Translations under genes and position numbers: made by a program | From: Streptomyces sp. SID13726 | Lineage (GTDB): Bacteria; Actinomycetota; Actinomycetes; Streptomycetales; Streptomycetaceae | Length of the DNA stretch: 64,000 nucleotides | NCBI RefSeq assembly: GCF_010548375.1 | Contig: NZ_JAAGLY010000007.1 | Coordinates: 472,567-536,566, forward strand | Direction of reading: 5' to 3' | In this document: one piece after another, positions 7,448 to 16,720 of the stretch | Layout: each line of letters starts with the position of its first letter | Position numbering within the stretch: the stretch's first letter is position 1 | The notes under the pieces: model-generated | The model's database searches: none | Told to the model about the DNA's origin: nothing | Seen by the model: the letters and a program-made list of their open reading frames with translations, nothing else

Positions 7448-9079
7448 TCATGGCGCGGTGTCCTCCACGAGGACCCGCGCCATCGTGCGTTCGGCGAGCG
7501 CCGTGATGGTGACGAACGGGTTCACCCCGATGTTGCCGGGGATCAGCGAGCCGTCGGTGACGTAGAGCTTCGAATAGCCCTTCACCCGGCCGTAGTTGTC
7601 GGTGGCCTTGCCCAGCACGCAGCCGCCCAGCGGGTGGTAGGTGAAGTCGTCGGCGAAGACCCGGCTCGGGGAGCCGAAGAGGTCGTAGCGGTAGATGGTC
7701 GAGTTGGCGGAGTTGATCCGGTCGAAGAGCTTCTTGGCCATGCCGGAGGAGACCGAGCTCTGCGCGCCGCTCCAGTCGAGCCCCAACCCCCCGCTGCCGT
7801 ACGAGAACTTGGCGCGCTGCGGGTTCTTGGTGATCGCCAGATAGAGGCTCACCCAGTGTTCGAGGCCGGTGGGCAGAGGCGCTATCTCGGCGAAGACGGG
7901 GTTGTCGGTGTTGGCCCAGTCGTCGATGCCCATGACCGGCATGGTCGACTGGTTGGCTCCCACGGTGTCCCAGAGGTGGTTGGCCCGCCCGAGCATCACG
8001 TTGCCGTTGGGCCCCCAGCCGGCCCCGACGCTCGCGTCCAGCGCCGGGAGCGTGCCCGACTGCCGTGACCGCAGCAGGAGTTCACTGGTGCCGAGGCTGC
8101 CGCCGCCGAGGAACAGATAGGTGCAGCCGTACTGCTTGGTCTCGACGACCGCGCCGGTGTAGTCGATGCGTTCGGCGCTCAGCACCCAACTGCCGTCGCT
8201 CGCCCGGCTGATGCCGGTGACCTTCTCCATGGTGTGGATGGTGACGTTGCCGGTGCCGAGCGCGGAGGCGAGGTAGGTCTTGTCGAGGCTCTTCTTGCCG
8301 TAGTTGTTGCCGTAGATGACCTCCTGTCCGAGGGCGGACTTGGTGGCGGTGCCGGCGGCCTCGCGCTGCATGTAGCCGAAGTCGTAGACGCTGGGCACGA
8401 ACGTGGTCTTCAGACCGGTGTTGGTGGCGTGCTTCCGGGAGATCCGGGTGAACCGGTACCACTCGGTCGACTCGAACCAGCTGGAGTCGACGGTGTTGAC
8501 GCCGAGCATGGCGCGGGCGCGCGGGAAGTACGTGGAGTACATCTCCGTGGTGTCGACGCTCGGGAACTGCTCGGCGAACCAGGACTGGAGCGGGGTGACC
8601 GCCATCGAGCCGTTGACCAGGGAGCCGCCGCCGACGCCGCGGCCCACGAAGACGGACATGTTGTCGAAGTGCACCCGGTCCAGGACGCCGGGGTAGGGGC
8701 TGATGTCCTTGTTGACGACGTCCAGCCACAGGAAGCTGGCCAGCGGCGCCTCGGTGCGGGTGCGGAACCACATGGAACGCTGGTCGGGGTTGGCGGTGTT
8801 GCAGAAGACCTTGCCGTCGGGGCCGGTGGTGTTCCAGAGCCGGCCCATCTCCAGGACGAGGGTGCGGATGCCGGCCTGGCCGAGGCGCAGGGCGGCGACG
8901 GAGGCGCCGTAGCCGGAGCCGACGACGATGGCGGGTGCGGACTCGACCGCCGCGGGCTCGTCCGCCTGGGCCGACTGGAGCCCGACACGGGTGAAGCCGA
9001 GAGTGGCCGCCGTCTGGAGGGCGGCCATACCAAGGATCTGACGTCTCGTCAGCTGATGCTGCATCAGTTTTGCTGTCAT
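7448..9079 (-). CDS. choA: secreted cholesterol oxidase, GMC family
   Basis: A 543-residue FAD enzyme that oxidises and isomerises cholesterol to cholest-4-en-3-one outside the cell. A twin-arginine signal (LTRRQILGMAAL at residues 10-21, cut near SAQADEP) agrees with export of a folded flavoprotein. The FAD motif VVGSGYGAS is at 52-60 and the second GMC segment GRGVGGGSLVNG at 146-157. The three catalytic residues of the Streptomyces enzyme are in place: Glu398 (FAEIAPLP), His482 (YHPLGGC) and Asn520 (GNIGVNPF). It is convergent with the acyl-CoA ligase. No cytochrome or esterase partner is adjacent, so its role here (sterol catabolism or polyene-related signalling) is open. Confidence 0.95.
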   Translation of the reverse strand: MTAKLMQHQLTRRQILGMAALQTAATLGFTRVGLQSAQADEPAAVESAPAIVVGSGYGASVAALRLGQAGIRTLVLEMGRLWNTTGPDGKVFCNTANPDQRSMWFRTRTEAPLASFLWLDVVNKDISPYPGVLDRVHFDNMSVFVGRGVGGGSLVNGSMAVTPLQSWFAEQFPSVDTTEMYSTYFPRARAMLGVNTVDSSWFESTEWYRFTRISRKHATNTGLKTTFVPSVYDFGYMQREAAGTATKSALGQEVIYGNNYGKKSLDKTYLASALGTGNVTIHTMEKVTGISRASDGSWVLSAERIDYTGAVVETKQYGCTYLFLGGGSLGTSELLLRSRQSGTLPALDASVGAGWGPNGNVMLGRANHLWDTVGANQSTMPVMGIDDWANTDNPVFAEIAPLPTGLEHWVSLYLAITKNPQRAKFSYGSGGLGLDWSGAQSSVSSGMAKKLFDRINSANSTIYRYDLFGSPSRVFADDFTYHPLGGCVLGKATDNYGRVKGYSKLYVTDGSLIPGNIGVNPFVTITALAERTMARVLVEDTAP

Positions 9080-9111
9080 GCGCGCAGCATCGGCGGATTA
9101 TGCGCCTCCGG

Positions 9112-10254
9112 CTATAGCAACGTCTTCAACTTTTCTGCCAACAAATCCCACCGCCACTTCTCCTCGACCCACTCCCGTCCCCGCTCCCCCATGCGCCTCC
9201 GCAGTTCCGCGTCGCCGAGGAGGACGACGATCCGGTCGGCCGCCTCCTCCGGGGAGCCGCCCCGCACGACCCAGCCGGTCTCGCCGTCGAGCACGGCGTC
9301 GGGGGCGCCCCCGGAGTCACCCGCGACCACCGGGAGCCCGGTCGCCGAGGCCTCCAGATAGACGATCCCGAGCCCCTCGACGTCGAGTCCGCCCCGCCGG
9401 GTCCGGCACGGCATCGCGAAGACGTCCCCGGCGCCGTAGTGCGCGGGCAGTTCGGCCCAGGGAACGGCCCCGGTGAAGCGCACGGAGGCGGCGACCCCGG
9501 TCTCCCGGGCGAGCCCGCGCAGCTCCTTCTCGTAGGGCCCGCCGCCGACGATCAGCAGCACCGTGTCCGGCTCGGCGGCCAGGATGCGCGGCATGGCGAG
9601 GATGAGCGTGTCCTGTCCCTTGCGCGGCACGAGACGCGACACACAGACGACCACCGGCCGGTCCGTCAGCCCCAGCCGCGCCCGCACGGCGTCACCGCCG
9701 GACCCGGGGTGGAAGGTCTTCTCGTCGACCCCGGGCGGCAGTTGCACCATCCGCCCGGCGGCCGCGGGGCTCAGCGCGGAGGCGATCCGCGAGCGCGTGT
9801 ACTCGCCGAGGTAGGTGAGGGTGTCCGTGGCCTCCCCGATCCGCCCCAACAGCTGGCGAGCGGCAGGCAGTTGGGCCCACCCGGCCTCGTGCCCGTGGGT
9901 GGTGGCCACCAGCCGCTCGGCGCCCGCCCGCCTGAGCGCCGGTGCCATCAGCCCGAGCGGCGCGGCCGCCCCGAACCACACCGACGTACAGCCGTGCTCC
10001 CGCAGCAGCCCGACGGCCCTCCGGGTCGCCCCGGGCGTCGGCAGCAGCATGGTCGTGGCATCGCGTACGACGGTGAAGGGCTGCTCGGCGTCGAAGGCGG
10101 CGGTGGCCTCCGCGCCCTCCCGCCCGCGCTTCCAGGTGGACGCATAGACGACCAGCCGCTCGGGGTCGAGCCGCAGCGCCATGTTGTGCAGGAACGCCTG
10201 GATGCCACCGGGGCGGGGCGGGAAGTCGTTCGTCACGATCAGGGTCTTGTGCAT
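9112..10254 (-). CDS. GT4-family glycosyltransferase, PimB'-like mannosyltransferase
   Basis: A 380-residue GT-B glycosyltransferase. The N-terminus IVTNDFPPRPGGIQAF is the typical acceptor-domain loop and the C-terminal half holds VVCVSRLVPRKGQD and the EX7E-type donor motif DVEGLGIVYLEAS near 285-297. The sequence is close to the mycobacterial PimB' (Rv2188c) type, which adds the second mannose to phosphatidylinositol mannosides using GDP-mannose on the cytoplasmic membrane face. That role is inferred from family and neighbourhood (fadD15-like and NlpC/P60 genes nearby, as in mycobacteria). The ATG at 10254 (MHKTLIVT) is chosen; a GTG four codons upstream is possible, and neither has a good ribosome binding site. 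Confidence 0.9.
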   Translation of the reverse strand: MHKTLIVTNDFPPRPGGIQAFLHNMALRLDPERLVVYASTWKRGREGAEATAAFDAEQPFTVVRDATTMLLPTPGATRRAVGLLREHGCTSVWFGAAAPLGLMAPALRRAGAERLVATTHGHEAGWAQLPAARQLLGRIGEATDTLTYLGEYTRSRIASALSPAAAGRMVQLPPGVDEKTFHPGSGGDAVRARLGLTDRPVVVCVSRLVPRKGQDTLILAMPRILAAEPDTVLLIVGGGPYEKELRGLARETGVAASVRFTGAVPWAELPAHYGAGDVFAMPCRTRRGGLDVEGLGIVYLEASATGLPVVAGDSGGAPDAVLDGETGWVVRGGSPEEAADRIVVLLGDAELRRRMGERGREWVEEKWRWDLLAEKLKTLL

Positions 10255-10375
10255 CGGCGCCGACACTACCGAAGTCCCACCTCACAGCCGCCCGTGACGG
10301 TGTTTGTGGCACCCTCACAGGGGAGCGGGACATCATGTTCCCCTCAAGGTCCGCAAGAGAACGACAGGGGATCAC

Positions 10376-11617
10376 GTGGATACGAAGGCCGTGCGGCGGT
10401 CCCTGACCGGGCTGCTGCTGACCTGGGGCGTGACCAGGCTGTTGCTCCTGCTGTGGGTCTTCAAGGTGTACGTCTTCCCCGGCCCGGACGTCACCAGTGA
10501 CGTGTCGGTCATCTACCAGGGCTGGTACGACGTCCTGCGCACCGGAACGTTCCCCCAAGACGATGTGACCTGGCAGTATCCGCCCGCTGCGGCCCTCGCG
10601 ATCCTCTCCCCCGCGCTGCTGCCCTTCCTGGAGTACACGCAGGCCTTCTTCGTGATGGCCTTCGCCGCGGACCTGGTCGTCATCCTCCTGCTGCTGTACG
10701 CGGGGCTGCGTGACGGGCGCCGGCTGCGCGGGGCCTGGGTCTGGGTGGTGGGCGTACCTCTGCTCGGCCCGACCGTCTACTCGCGCTACGACGTGATGGT
10801 GACCGCGGTGGCGGTCGCGGCGGTGCTCGCGGCGGCCCGGCACCCCAAGGTGGCGGGGGCCCTGGTGGGCTTCGGGGCCATGCTGAAGGTGTGGCCGGCG
10901 CTGATCCTGGTCGGGATCCGCAGGCGGAGCGTCTGGGTCTCGGCGGCGGTGACGGTCGTGGTGGTGGCCGGGACGTTCTCCCTCGCGATGCCCGGGGCGT
11001 TCGCCTTCCTGACCTTCCAGCGGGACCGGGGCACCGAGGTGGAGTCACTGGGCTCACTGGTCTTCCACATCGCCCGGCACTACGGCTGGGACGGCACGGT
11101 GCTGCTCAACTACGGCTCGGTCGAGTTCATGGGCCCCTGGGTGAACATCGTCAGCACGGCCGCGCTCGCGCTGACCGGTATGGCCTTCGGACTCCTGCTG
11201 CTGTGGCGCCTGACGGCCACCCGCTTCCAGGCCCACACGACGGCCGACGCGGCCCTGGTCGCCGTACTCATGTTCACCACCACGAGCCGGGTGATCAGCC
11301 CGCAGTACATGGTGTGGCTGATCGGCCTGGCCGCCGCCGCCCTCTGCTTCCGGGCCAGCCGCATGGGCCTCCCGGCCGTCCTCGTCCTGGTGGCGAGCTT
11401 CGTGACGGTCCTGGAGTTCCCGATCTGGTTCGCCGAGGTCGTCGGCAGCACCCCCCTCGGCATCACCCTCCTGGTCATCCGCAACACCCTGCTGGTCCTG
11501 GCCACGGCAATCGGCATGCGCGAACTCTGGCGCGAAACGACCCCTGAACCGACCCCCGCGCCCCCGGTACCGGATCAGACCCCTGCCCCGACCCAGGAGG
11601 CTCCGGCCTCTTCCTGA
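10376..11617 (+). CDS. polytopic membrane glycosyltransferase, GT87/DUF2029 type
   Basis: A 413-residue protein with about nine to eleven hydrophobic segments. It has the first-loop pattern GPDVTSDVSVIYQGWYDVL near residues 36-54 and YPPAAALAILSPALLP near 63-78, as in GT-C polyprenol-phosphate-mannose mannosyltransferases of the GT87 group (PimE/MptC-like). The C-terminal 35 residues are a Pro/Thr-rich cytoplasmic or disordered tail. It sits back to back with the PimB'-like gene, so a role in mannolipid or lipoglycan assembly is likely but not proven. The GTG at 10376 (VDTKAVRR) is chosen because AGGGG lies seven bases upstream; the frame is open earlier. Confidence 0.82.
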   Translation: MDTKAVRRSLTGLLLTWGVTRLLLLLWVFKVYVFPGPDVTSDVSVIYQGWYDVLRTGTFPQDDVTWQYPPAAALAILSPALLPFLEYTQAFFVMAFAADLVVILLLLYAGLRDGRRLRGAWVWVVGVPLLGPTVYSRYDVMVTAVAVAAVLAAARHPKVAGALVGFGAMLKVWPALILVGIRRRSVWVSAAVTVVVVAGTFSLAMPGAFAFLTFQRDRGTEVESLGSLVFHIARHYGWDGTVLLNYGSVEFMGPWVNIVSTAALALTGMAFGLLLLWRLTATRFQAHTTADAALVAVLMFTTTSRVISPQYMVWLIGLAAAALCFRASRMGLPAVLVLVASFVTVLEFPIWFAEVVGSTPLGITLLVIRNTLLVLATAIGMRELWRETTPEPTPAPPVPDQTPAPTQEAPASS

Positions 11618-11646
11618 ATCCGGGCCGGGGCCGTCGACCTGCCGGC

Positions 11647-12840
11647 TCAGCCCAGCTGATCCCGCAGATACCCCCGCCACTCCGCCGTGAAGGTCTTCAG
11701 GTCGGTGTCGAGTACCTTTCGCAGGGCCTCCTCGACCGCGCCGGGGCGGGTCTTGTGGGCGCCGACCGAGCGGTAGAAGGCGTCGAGCTTCGTCTCGCTC
11801 CAGTGGTCCGCGATCATGCGGCAGGCCATCCAGCCGCCCTCGTAGGCCAGCGCGAGATCGGTGGCGCTGCCGGCGAAGCCGAACTGTTTGTCGGTCGGGA
11901 GGTGTTCCGGCAGGTCGCCTGCCGCGACGGCCTCGGAGAGTTCGGGGGCGGCCTCGGCGGGGGTGCGGGCGGTGCCTCGGTAGCCGACCCAGTCCGCGTA
12001 GCCCTCGGACAGCCACAGCGGGGTCGCGGCGGTGGTGTCGGTGCGGGTGGCGACATGGGTGGTCTCGTGGGTGAGCACGACCTGCTTGCCCAGGGCGCCG
12101 AGAAGGCCGTACGCGTCGGGGTTGACGATGATCCGGTCCGCGGGCGCCTGCGCCGGGGCGCCGGTCTCGCCGGTGGTGACGGCAGCGATCCCCCGGTACG
12201 AGGAGGCGGGCGAACCGAGCAGGCCCGCCATGCCGTCCAGCGACTTCGGCACCAGCACGACGACGTGCCGGGACCACTCGGTGCCCCAGGCGTCCGAGAC
12301 CGCCGGAACCGCGCGGTCGGCCAGGTCCGCGAAGGAGTGCAGCCGCTCGCCGGACTGCCCGACCCCCAGGACGAGACTGTGCGCCCCGCGCACCACGGTC
12401 ACGTCACCCTGGTCCCACAGCTGCTGCGGGGCCTTCTCCGCGGGCTTCTCGGCGACGACGTACCACTGGCCGGACGCGTCCAGGGACAGGTCCAGGGTGC
12501 GGGCGACGGTGACGGGGGCCTGGTCGTAGCCCTGGACCTGGTAGCGGAGTTCGGCGTCGGCGGTGGCCGTGGCGCCGTCCCGGTGCACGCCGGTGACCCG
12601 GTAGGACCAGGAGGCGAGCGGGACGGCGTCGAGGTCGTCCCACCAGCGCGCCGTACCGGTCTCGGCTACCGCCGCCCTGTCCCGGTCGAGGACCGCGGCG
12701 GCCCGCCGGTCCAGGACCCGCTGGACGTCGGCCTTCGCGGTGTCGGCCGCCGTCGGTCTCCCGCCGCAGCCCACCAGCGCGGCGAGCAGCAGGCACAGCA
12801 CCACGACACCGTGCTTCGACGCCCGCCCACGACCAGCCAT
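11647..12840 (-). CDS. lipoprotein with a zinc metalloprotease (HExxH) domain
   Basis: A 397-residue exported protein. The signal peptide ends in a lipobox, LAALVGCGG, with Cys25 as the lipidated residue. A first domain (about 30-180) is beta-rich and resembles NTF2-like helpers. The second holds VVLTHETTHVATR near residue 262, an HExxH zinc site, and WLSEGYADWVGY about 25 residues later, which supplies the third ligand Glu as in gluzincins. This indicates a membrane-anchored peptidase acting outside the cell; the substrate is unknown. The start ATG is close to the upstream P60 gene on the same strand (33 bases), so the two may be cotranscribed. Confidence 0.83.
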   Translation of the reverse strand: MAGRGRASKHGVVVLCLLLAALVGCGGRPTAADTAKADVQRVLDRRAAAVLDRDRAAVAETGTARWWDDLDAVPLASWSYRVTGVHRDGATATADAELRYQVQGYDQAPVTVARTLDLSLDASGQWYVVAEKPAEKAPQQLWDQGDVTVVRGAHSLVLGVGQSGERLHSFADLADRAVPAVSDAWGTEWSRHVVVLVPKSLDGMAGLLGSPASSYRGIAAVTTGETGAPAQAPADRIIVNPDAYGLLGALGKQVVLTHETTHVATRTDTTAATPLWLSEGYADWVGYRGTARTPAEAAPELSEAVAAGDLPEHLPTDKQFGFAGSATDLALAYEGGWMACRMIADHWSETKLDAFYRSVGAHKTRPGAVEEALRKVLDTDLKTFTAEWRGYLRDQLG

Positions 12841-12873
12841 GTCTTCAGATCGTACGGGGTCACGGGCCCCCGG

Positions 12874-13890
12874 TCAGGGCCGCGTGACCGTCGCCCCCGG
12901 CATCATGCCCACCGGGTCGTAGCGCACCGGCGCCCCGGGGTAGGGGGCGTGGACGACCTGGCCGTTGCCGACGTACATGCCGACGTGGCTGGCGTCGCCC
13001 CGGTAGGTGACCAGGTCGCCCGGCTGGGCCTGGGAGAGCGGGACCTGGCGGCCGGCGTAGCGCTGGGCCTGCGAGGTGCGCGGCAGGGAGACCCCGGCCT
13101 GCGCGTACGACCACTGCATCAGGCCCGAGCAGTCGAAGCCGTTGGGACCGTTGGCGCCCCACACGTACGGCTTGCCGATCGCGGACCGGGCCGCGGCCAC
13201 CGCGGCGGCGGCCCGGCCCGAGGGCGCCACCGCGCCGCTGAGGTCGGGCATCTCGGCGCGGCCCGAGCGGGAGGCCCGGTCGTAGGCGGCGCGTTCGTCG
13301 TCCGGCAGGGCGTTGAGCAGTTCGCGCGCCTTGGCGAGCTTGTGCTCGACGGTCCGCTTGTGGGAGGCGACGGCCTTGCGGCTCCGCTCCAGCTCGCCGA
13401 GCTTGCGGGCCGCCTCGGAGCGCTCCTGGGCGAGTTCGCGCATGGCCTCCTGGAGGTCCTTGAGCTCATCCGCCTGCTGGGCGTTGATCCGGTCGAGGAC
13501 GGCGGCCTTGTCGAGGTAGTCGTCCGGGTCGTCGGAGAACAGCAGTGCGAGCGACGGGTCGAGGCCGCCGGACCGGTACTGGGCGCCGGCCAGCGAACCG
13601 AGCGTCTCCCGCATGGAGTTGATGCGCTCCTGCTGCCGGGCGATGTCGTCCTGTGCGCTGCCGACCTCCTCGCGCAGCGCGTCGGCGCTCTCGTCGGCCT
13701 TGTTGTAGGCCTCGGTGGCCTGCTCGGCCTGCTCGTAGAGACGGTCCACCTCGGCCCTGGTGTCGTCGGACGGGGCGGCGCTCGCCGGTACGGCGCCGAG
13801 CGCGGCGGCGGCCGCGGACAGCACGCACAGGGCGGCACCGGCGCCCCGGTTGAACCCGGACGTCTGGACAAGGCGGCGATGGGACCCCAC
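12874..13890 (-). CDS. secreted NlpC/P60 peptidoglycan endopeptidase, paralogue 1
   Basis: A 338-residue RipA-like cell wall hydrolase. It has a signal peptide ending near PASAAPSDD, a long coiled coil (about residues 40-195), and a C-terminal NlpC/P60 domain with catalytic Cys in NGFDCSGLMQWSY, His in DASHVGMYVG and a third polar residue in VVHAPYPG. It would cut the gamma-D-Glu-diaminopimelate bond in stem peptides. The coiled coil usually restrains or positions the enzyme. The GTG at 13890 (VGSHRRLVQ) is chosen: GGAAGGAG lies upstream, and the paralogue starts with the same VxSHRR. The ribosome site lies in a small hairpin (GGAAG/CTTCC), which may limit translation. Confidence 0.93.
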   Translation of the reverse strand: MGSHRRLVQTSGFNRGAGAALCVLSAAAAALGAVPASAAPSDDTRAEVDRLYEQAEQATEAYNKADESADALREEVGSAQDDIARQQERINSMRETLGSLAGAQYRSGGLDPSLALLFSDDPDDYLDKAAVLDRINAQQADELKDLQEAMRELAQERSEAARKLGELERSRKAVASHKRTVEHKLAKARELLNALPDDERAAYDRASRSGRAEMPDLSGAVAPSGRAAAAVAAARSAIGKPYVWGANGPNGFDCSGLMQWSYAQAGVSLPRTSQAQRYAGRQVPLSQAQPGDLVTYRGDASHVGMYVGNGQVVHAPYPGAPVRYDPVGMMPGATVTRP

Positions 13891-14006
13891 GGGAAGCCGC
13901 GCTCCTTCCGCTGGCGGACAGAGACTTCCCCGGCGAGGGGGAAACGCGGCCGACAGTAGCCCCGGGACAGGGGCGTATCCAACGACCCCCGCGGACACAC
14001 AACGTG

Positions 14007-14042
14007 ACGCCCCGCCTATGACGCAGGTCATGGGCGGGGCGT
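14007..14042 (-). terminator. 16-bp hairpin between the two NlpC/P60 genes
   Basis: Arms 14007-14022 and 14027-14042 pair over 16 positions (one G-T wobble) around a four-base loop. The GC-rich outer part is ACGCCCCGCC and the inner part ATGAC. It lies 55 bases after the stop of paralogue 2 and should end its transcript before paralogue 1. No U-tract follows, as is common in Streptomyces. Confidence 0.75.
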
Positions 14043-14096
14043 GGAGTCAGTTGAAGTTGTCGTGATTCGCCCGTTCGGGCGGTGTGGCGCGGTGAC

Positions 14097-15131
14097 TCAG
14101 ATCCGCACGCCGAACTGGAACGGCATGTTGTTGATCGACTCGTAGCGCACGACGGTGCCGGTGCGGGGCGCGTGGATGACCTGGCCGTTGCCCGCGTACA
14201 GGGCGACGTGGTGGAGGTCGCCGTAGAAGATGACCAGGTCGCCGACCTTGAGGTCGCTCATGCTGTAGATCCGGGTACCGGCGTTGGCCTGGGCCTGCGA
14301 GGTGCGCGGGATGGTGATGCCGGCCTGCGCGTAGGCCCAGGAGGTCAGGCCCGAGCAGTCGTAGGAGGCGGTGCCGGTGGCGCCGTAGACATACGGCTTG
14401 CCGAGCTGGGTCTGGGCGGCGTTGAAGGCGGCCTGGGCCCGGGCGGAGGACGCCGGGGAGTCACCGAGGTCCACGCGCTCACTGGCGGAGCGGCTGGCGC
14501 GGGCGTCGGCGGCGGCGAGGGAGGCCTTCTCGGCGGCGGTCAGCGTGTTGAGGAGCTTCTGCGCCTCGGCGAGCTTGCCCTGAACGGCCTTCTTCTGCTT
14601 GGCCAGTTCGGTGCGGGTGCTCGAGAGGTCCTTGAGCTTCTCGGAGGCCTCGGCGCGGTCCTGGGCCAGCTCGCGCTGCTTCTCCTGGATCTTCTTCAGC
14701 GCCTCGACCTGCTGGGAGCTGAGCTGGTCCGCGGTGGAGGCCTTGTCCAGGTAGTCGTCGGGGTTCGACGACAGGAAGAGCTGGAGCGAGGAGTCTATGG
14801 AGCCGGTGCGGTACTGCGCGGCGGCCGCGAGGCCCATGGAGTCCCGGAGTTCGTTCAGGTCGTCCTGGCCGCGGGCCACGTCGTCCTGGATGGTGGAGAT
14901 CTCCTTCTGGAGCTTCTCCTGCTTCTCCTTGGCGCCGTTGAGCTTCTCGGTGGCCTGCTCGGCCTGCTCGTAGAGCGCGTCGACCTTCGCCTTGACCTCG
15001 TCCTTGCTGGGCTTCTCGCTCGGCGCCGCGTTGGCGGCGTTGGCGCTGAGGGCTACGGCGGCAGCAGCTGCGGTGGTGAGCACGGTCACGCGCGTGCGGC
15101 TCGGCTGCTTGGGTCGACGGTGGGACGCCAC
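14097..15131 (-). CDS. secreted NlpC/P60 peptidoglycan endopeptidase, paralogue 2
   Basis: A 344-residue paralogue of the next gene with the same plan: signal peptide (VTVLTTAAAAAVALSANAA, cut near NAAPSEK), coiled coil about 40-215, and NlpC/P60 domain with SYDCSGLTSWAY (Cys), DLHHVALYAG (His) and IHAPRTG. The substrate is the peptide stem of peptidoglycan. The GTG at 15131 (VASHRRPKQ) has AAGGAG nine bases upstream; the open frame upstream of it lacks a site. The upstream region is AT-rich for this genome and holds a GTGACC-N5-GTGATC direct repeat. A strong hairpin separates it from paralogue 1, so the two probably have separate promoters. Confidence 0.94.
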   Translation of the reverse strand: MASHRRPKQPSRTRVTVLTTAAAAAVALSANAANAAPSEKPSKDEVKAKVDALYEQAEQATEKLNGAKEKQEKLQKEISTIQDDVARGQDDLNELRDSMGLAAAAQYRTGSIDSSLQLFLSSNPDDYLDKASTADQLSSQQVEALKKIQEKQRELAQDRAEASEKLKDLSSTRTELAKQKKAVQGKLAEAQKLLNTLTAAEKASLAAADARASRSASERVDLGDSPASSARAQAAFNAAQTQLGKPYVYGATGTASYDCSGLTSWAYAQAGITIPRTSQAQANAGTRIYSMSDLKVGDLVIFYGDLHHVALYAGNGQVIHAPRTGTVVRYESINNMPFQFGVRI

Positions 15132-15189
15132 GGAGGTGAACTCCTTCTTTTGAGTGATCACCCGCTCGGAGGTTCGAGCCAAGACCCTA

Positions 15190-15206
15190 GTGACCTTCCC
15201 GTGATC
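15190..15206. promoter_or_regulatory. direct repeat GTGACC-N5-GTGATC, candidate MtrA-type site
   Basis: The repeat lies about 60 bases before the start of NlpC/P60 paralogue 2, in its likely leader or promoter. Actinobacterial MtrA response regulators recognise GTNACC-like direct repeats with a 5-base gap and control cell-wall hydrolases. The match is imperfect in the second half. The rest of the 209-base gap is relatively AT-rich and probably carries the promoter, which I could not place. Confidence 0.35.
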
Positions 15207-15340
15207 AGTTCAAATCCTCAGGAGCAAAATCTCGTCACGCCATGCATTCTTTACACACAACTCACATGCAGTGATGCTCACTTGACACTACGTTGCGTGA
15301 CGATACGCCCAATTGGGACAATAAACCTGGGCTTTGATGT

Positions 15341-16684
15341 TTAGGACAGGCGCTTCAGAAGCACCGCGGAAGCGACCGGCCTGGCCCCCGCCTTGGCGAT
15401 GCCGTCGGCGACCTCGCGGTCGGTCGAGGCGACGATGACGGGCCGGCCCGGAGGCTCCGCGCGCACCAGCCGCCGGATCAACTCGTCGGCGGTGACGCCC
15501 GGTTTGGAGAACAGGACCCTGACGCCACGCGGCGGCGCGAGCAGCACCGGCGCGGCGAGCTCGGCCCCGTCGAAGACACAGGTGACCTCGGCGCCGGTCT
15601 GCGCGGCGAGCTGGGAGAGCTGGCCGAGCAGCCGCAGGCGCTGCTTCTCCAGCGGCATCTGGGGATAGCCGGTCTTGGTGACGTTGTAGCCGTCGACCAC
15701 CAAGTGCGCCTGAGGCAGGGCCAGCAGCTGGTCCAGGATCGCCGGGTCGTTCTCGGACAGGGCGCGCGCCGCGATGTCCTTCGGGGTCATGCGGCCCGGT
15801 TCGACCGCGTCGACGGTCTCGGCGGGCCGTACGGAGACAGGCGGCAACGCCAGCTCCCGGCGCAGCCCCTGGGCCGCGTCCAGCACGGTGTCGAGCAGCA
15901 GCCGCACCCGCATGTCCTCCACGCTGCGTCCCTCACGGGCCGCCCGGCGCGTGGCCTCCAGCGCGGCCTCCGCCTCCCCGAGACGCGCCTTCAGACGCCG
16001 GCTCTCGCTCTCGGCGGCGGACACCTGGGCCTGCCCCTCGGTGCGTACGGTGTCCATCTCGCCCTGGATCTTGCGCAGGGCCGCCTCGCCGCGCTTGACG
16101 TCACTGTGTGCCGCGCGCAGCTTGCGGTGAAGCGATTCGGCTTCCTTCTTGGCCGATTCCAGCTCGGTGCGCAACCGCTCGGTCTCGGTGCGCGTCTGGT
16201 CACGGGCGGCGGCGAGCTCCTCGCGCAGCCGCTCCAGCTCGGCGCGGCTCTCCTCGTCGGCCCGCTCGGCGTCCGCGCGCTGGGCCTCCTCGCCGGCCGC
16301 GGTGACCAGCTTGACCCAGCCGGTGGGCCGTAGCACATAGGCCGCGGCCGCCACATCGAGCGGGTCCGCGGCCGGGGGCGGTGCACCGGAGTCGAGGGCG
16401 CCGGCCAGCTCCGGCTGGACCTCTCTGAACTTCTCCCCGATCCGCTGCCGGAACAGCGGGTCGGTCTCCAGCGCGGCGGCCATCGCGTTGCCCGCGAACT
16501 TGGCCCGCCGGTTGGGGGCGAAGCGCGCGTACTGCCGCAGCTGGGCGGGGAGTTCGCCGACGGTCAGCCCGCCGAAGCCCTCCGAGACGATGTGCACGAC
16601 CCGGCGCCGCACGCCGTCGGGCAGCGGACGGTCGAGCACCTCGGCGGCGCCGTCGCCCGGCCCCCCGCCTTGTGTCTCCACCAT
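15341..16684 (-). CDS. NYN (YacP-like) domain protein with central coiled coil
   Basis: A 447-residue cytoplasmic protein in three parts: an N-terminal alpha-helical domain (about 20-130), a charged coiled coil (about 135-255, starting EEAQRADAERADEES) and a C-terminal NYN domain from about residue 315. The NYN domain has the conserved strand HLVVDGYNVTKTG, CVFDGAEL and VIVASTDREVADGI, supplying the acidic residues of a PIN-like nuclease fold. Related YacP/Rae1 proteins are ribosome-associated or mRNA endoribonucleases, so an RNA target is likely. It is followed 36 bases upstream by a small zinc-ribbon gene on the same strand, probably one operon. Confidence 0.85.
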   Translation of the reverse strand: MVETQGGGPGDGAAEVLDRPLPDGVRRRVVHIVSEGFGGLTVGELPAQLRQYARFAPNRRAKFAGNAMAAALETDPLFRQRIGEKFREVQPELAGALDSGAPPPAADPLDVAAAAYVLRPTGWVKLVTAAGEEAQRADAERADEESRAELERLREELAAARDQTRTETERLRTELESAKKEAESLHRKLRAAHSDVKRGEAALRKIQGEMDTVRTEGQAQVSAAESESRRLKARLGEAEAALEATRRAAREGRSVEDMRVRLLLDTVLDAAQGLRRELALPPVSVRPAETVDAVEPGRMTPKDIAARALSENDPAILDQLLALPQAHLVVDGYNVTKTGYPQMPLEKQRLRLLGQLSQLAAQTGAEVTCVFDGAELAAPVLLAPPRGVRVLFSKPGVTADELIRRLVRAEPPGRPVIVASTDREVADGIAKAGARPVASAVLLKRLS

Positions 16685-16720
16685 CCGTCACACCCCACTC
16701 ACTGTGCGGGGCCGGCCCTG

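Noticed and set aside
13891..14096. A c-di-AMP (ydaO) riboswitch between the P60 genes
   Set aside because: Known for wall hydrolases in Streptomyces, but I could not match its conserved core here; only a terminator and a small hairpin are clear.
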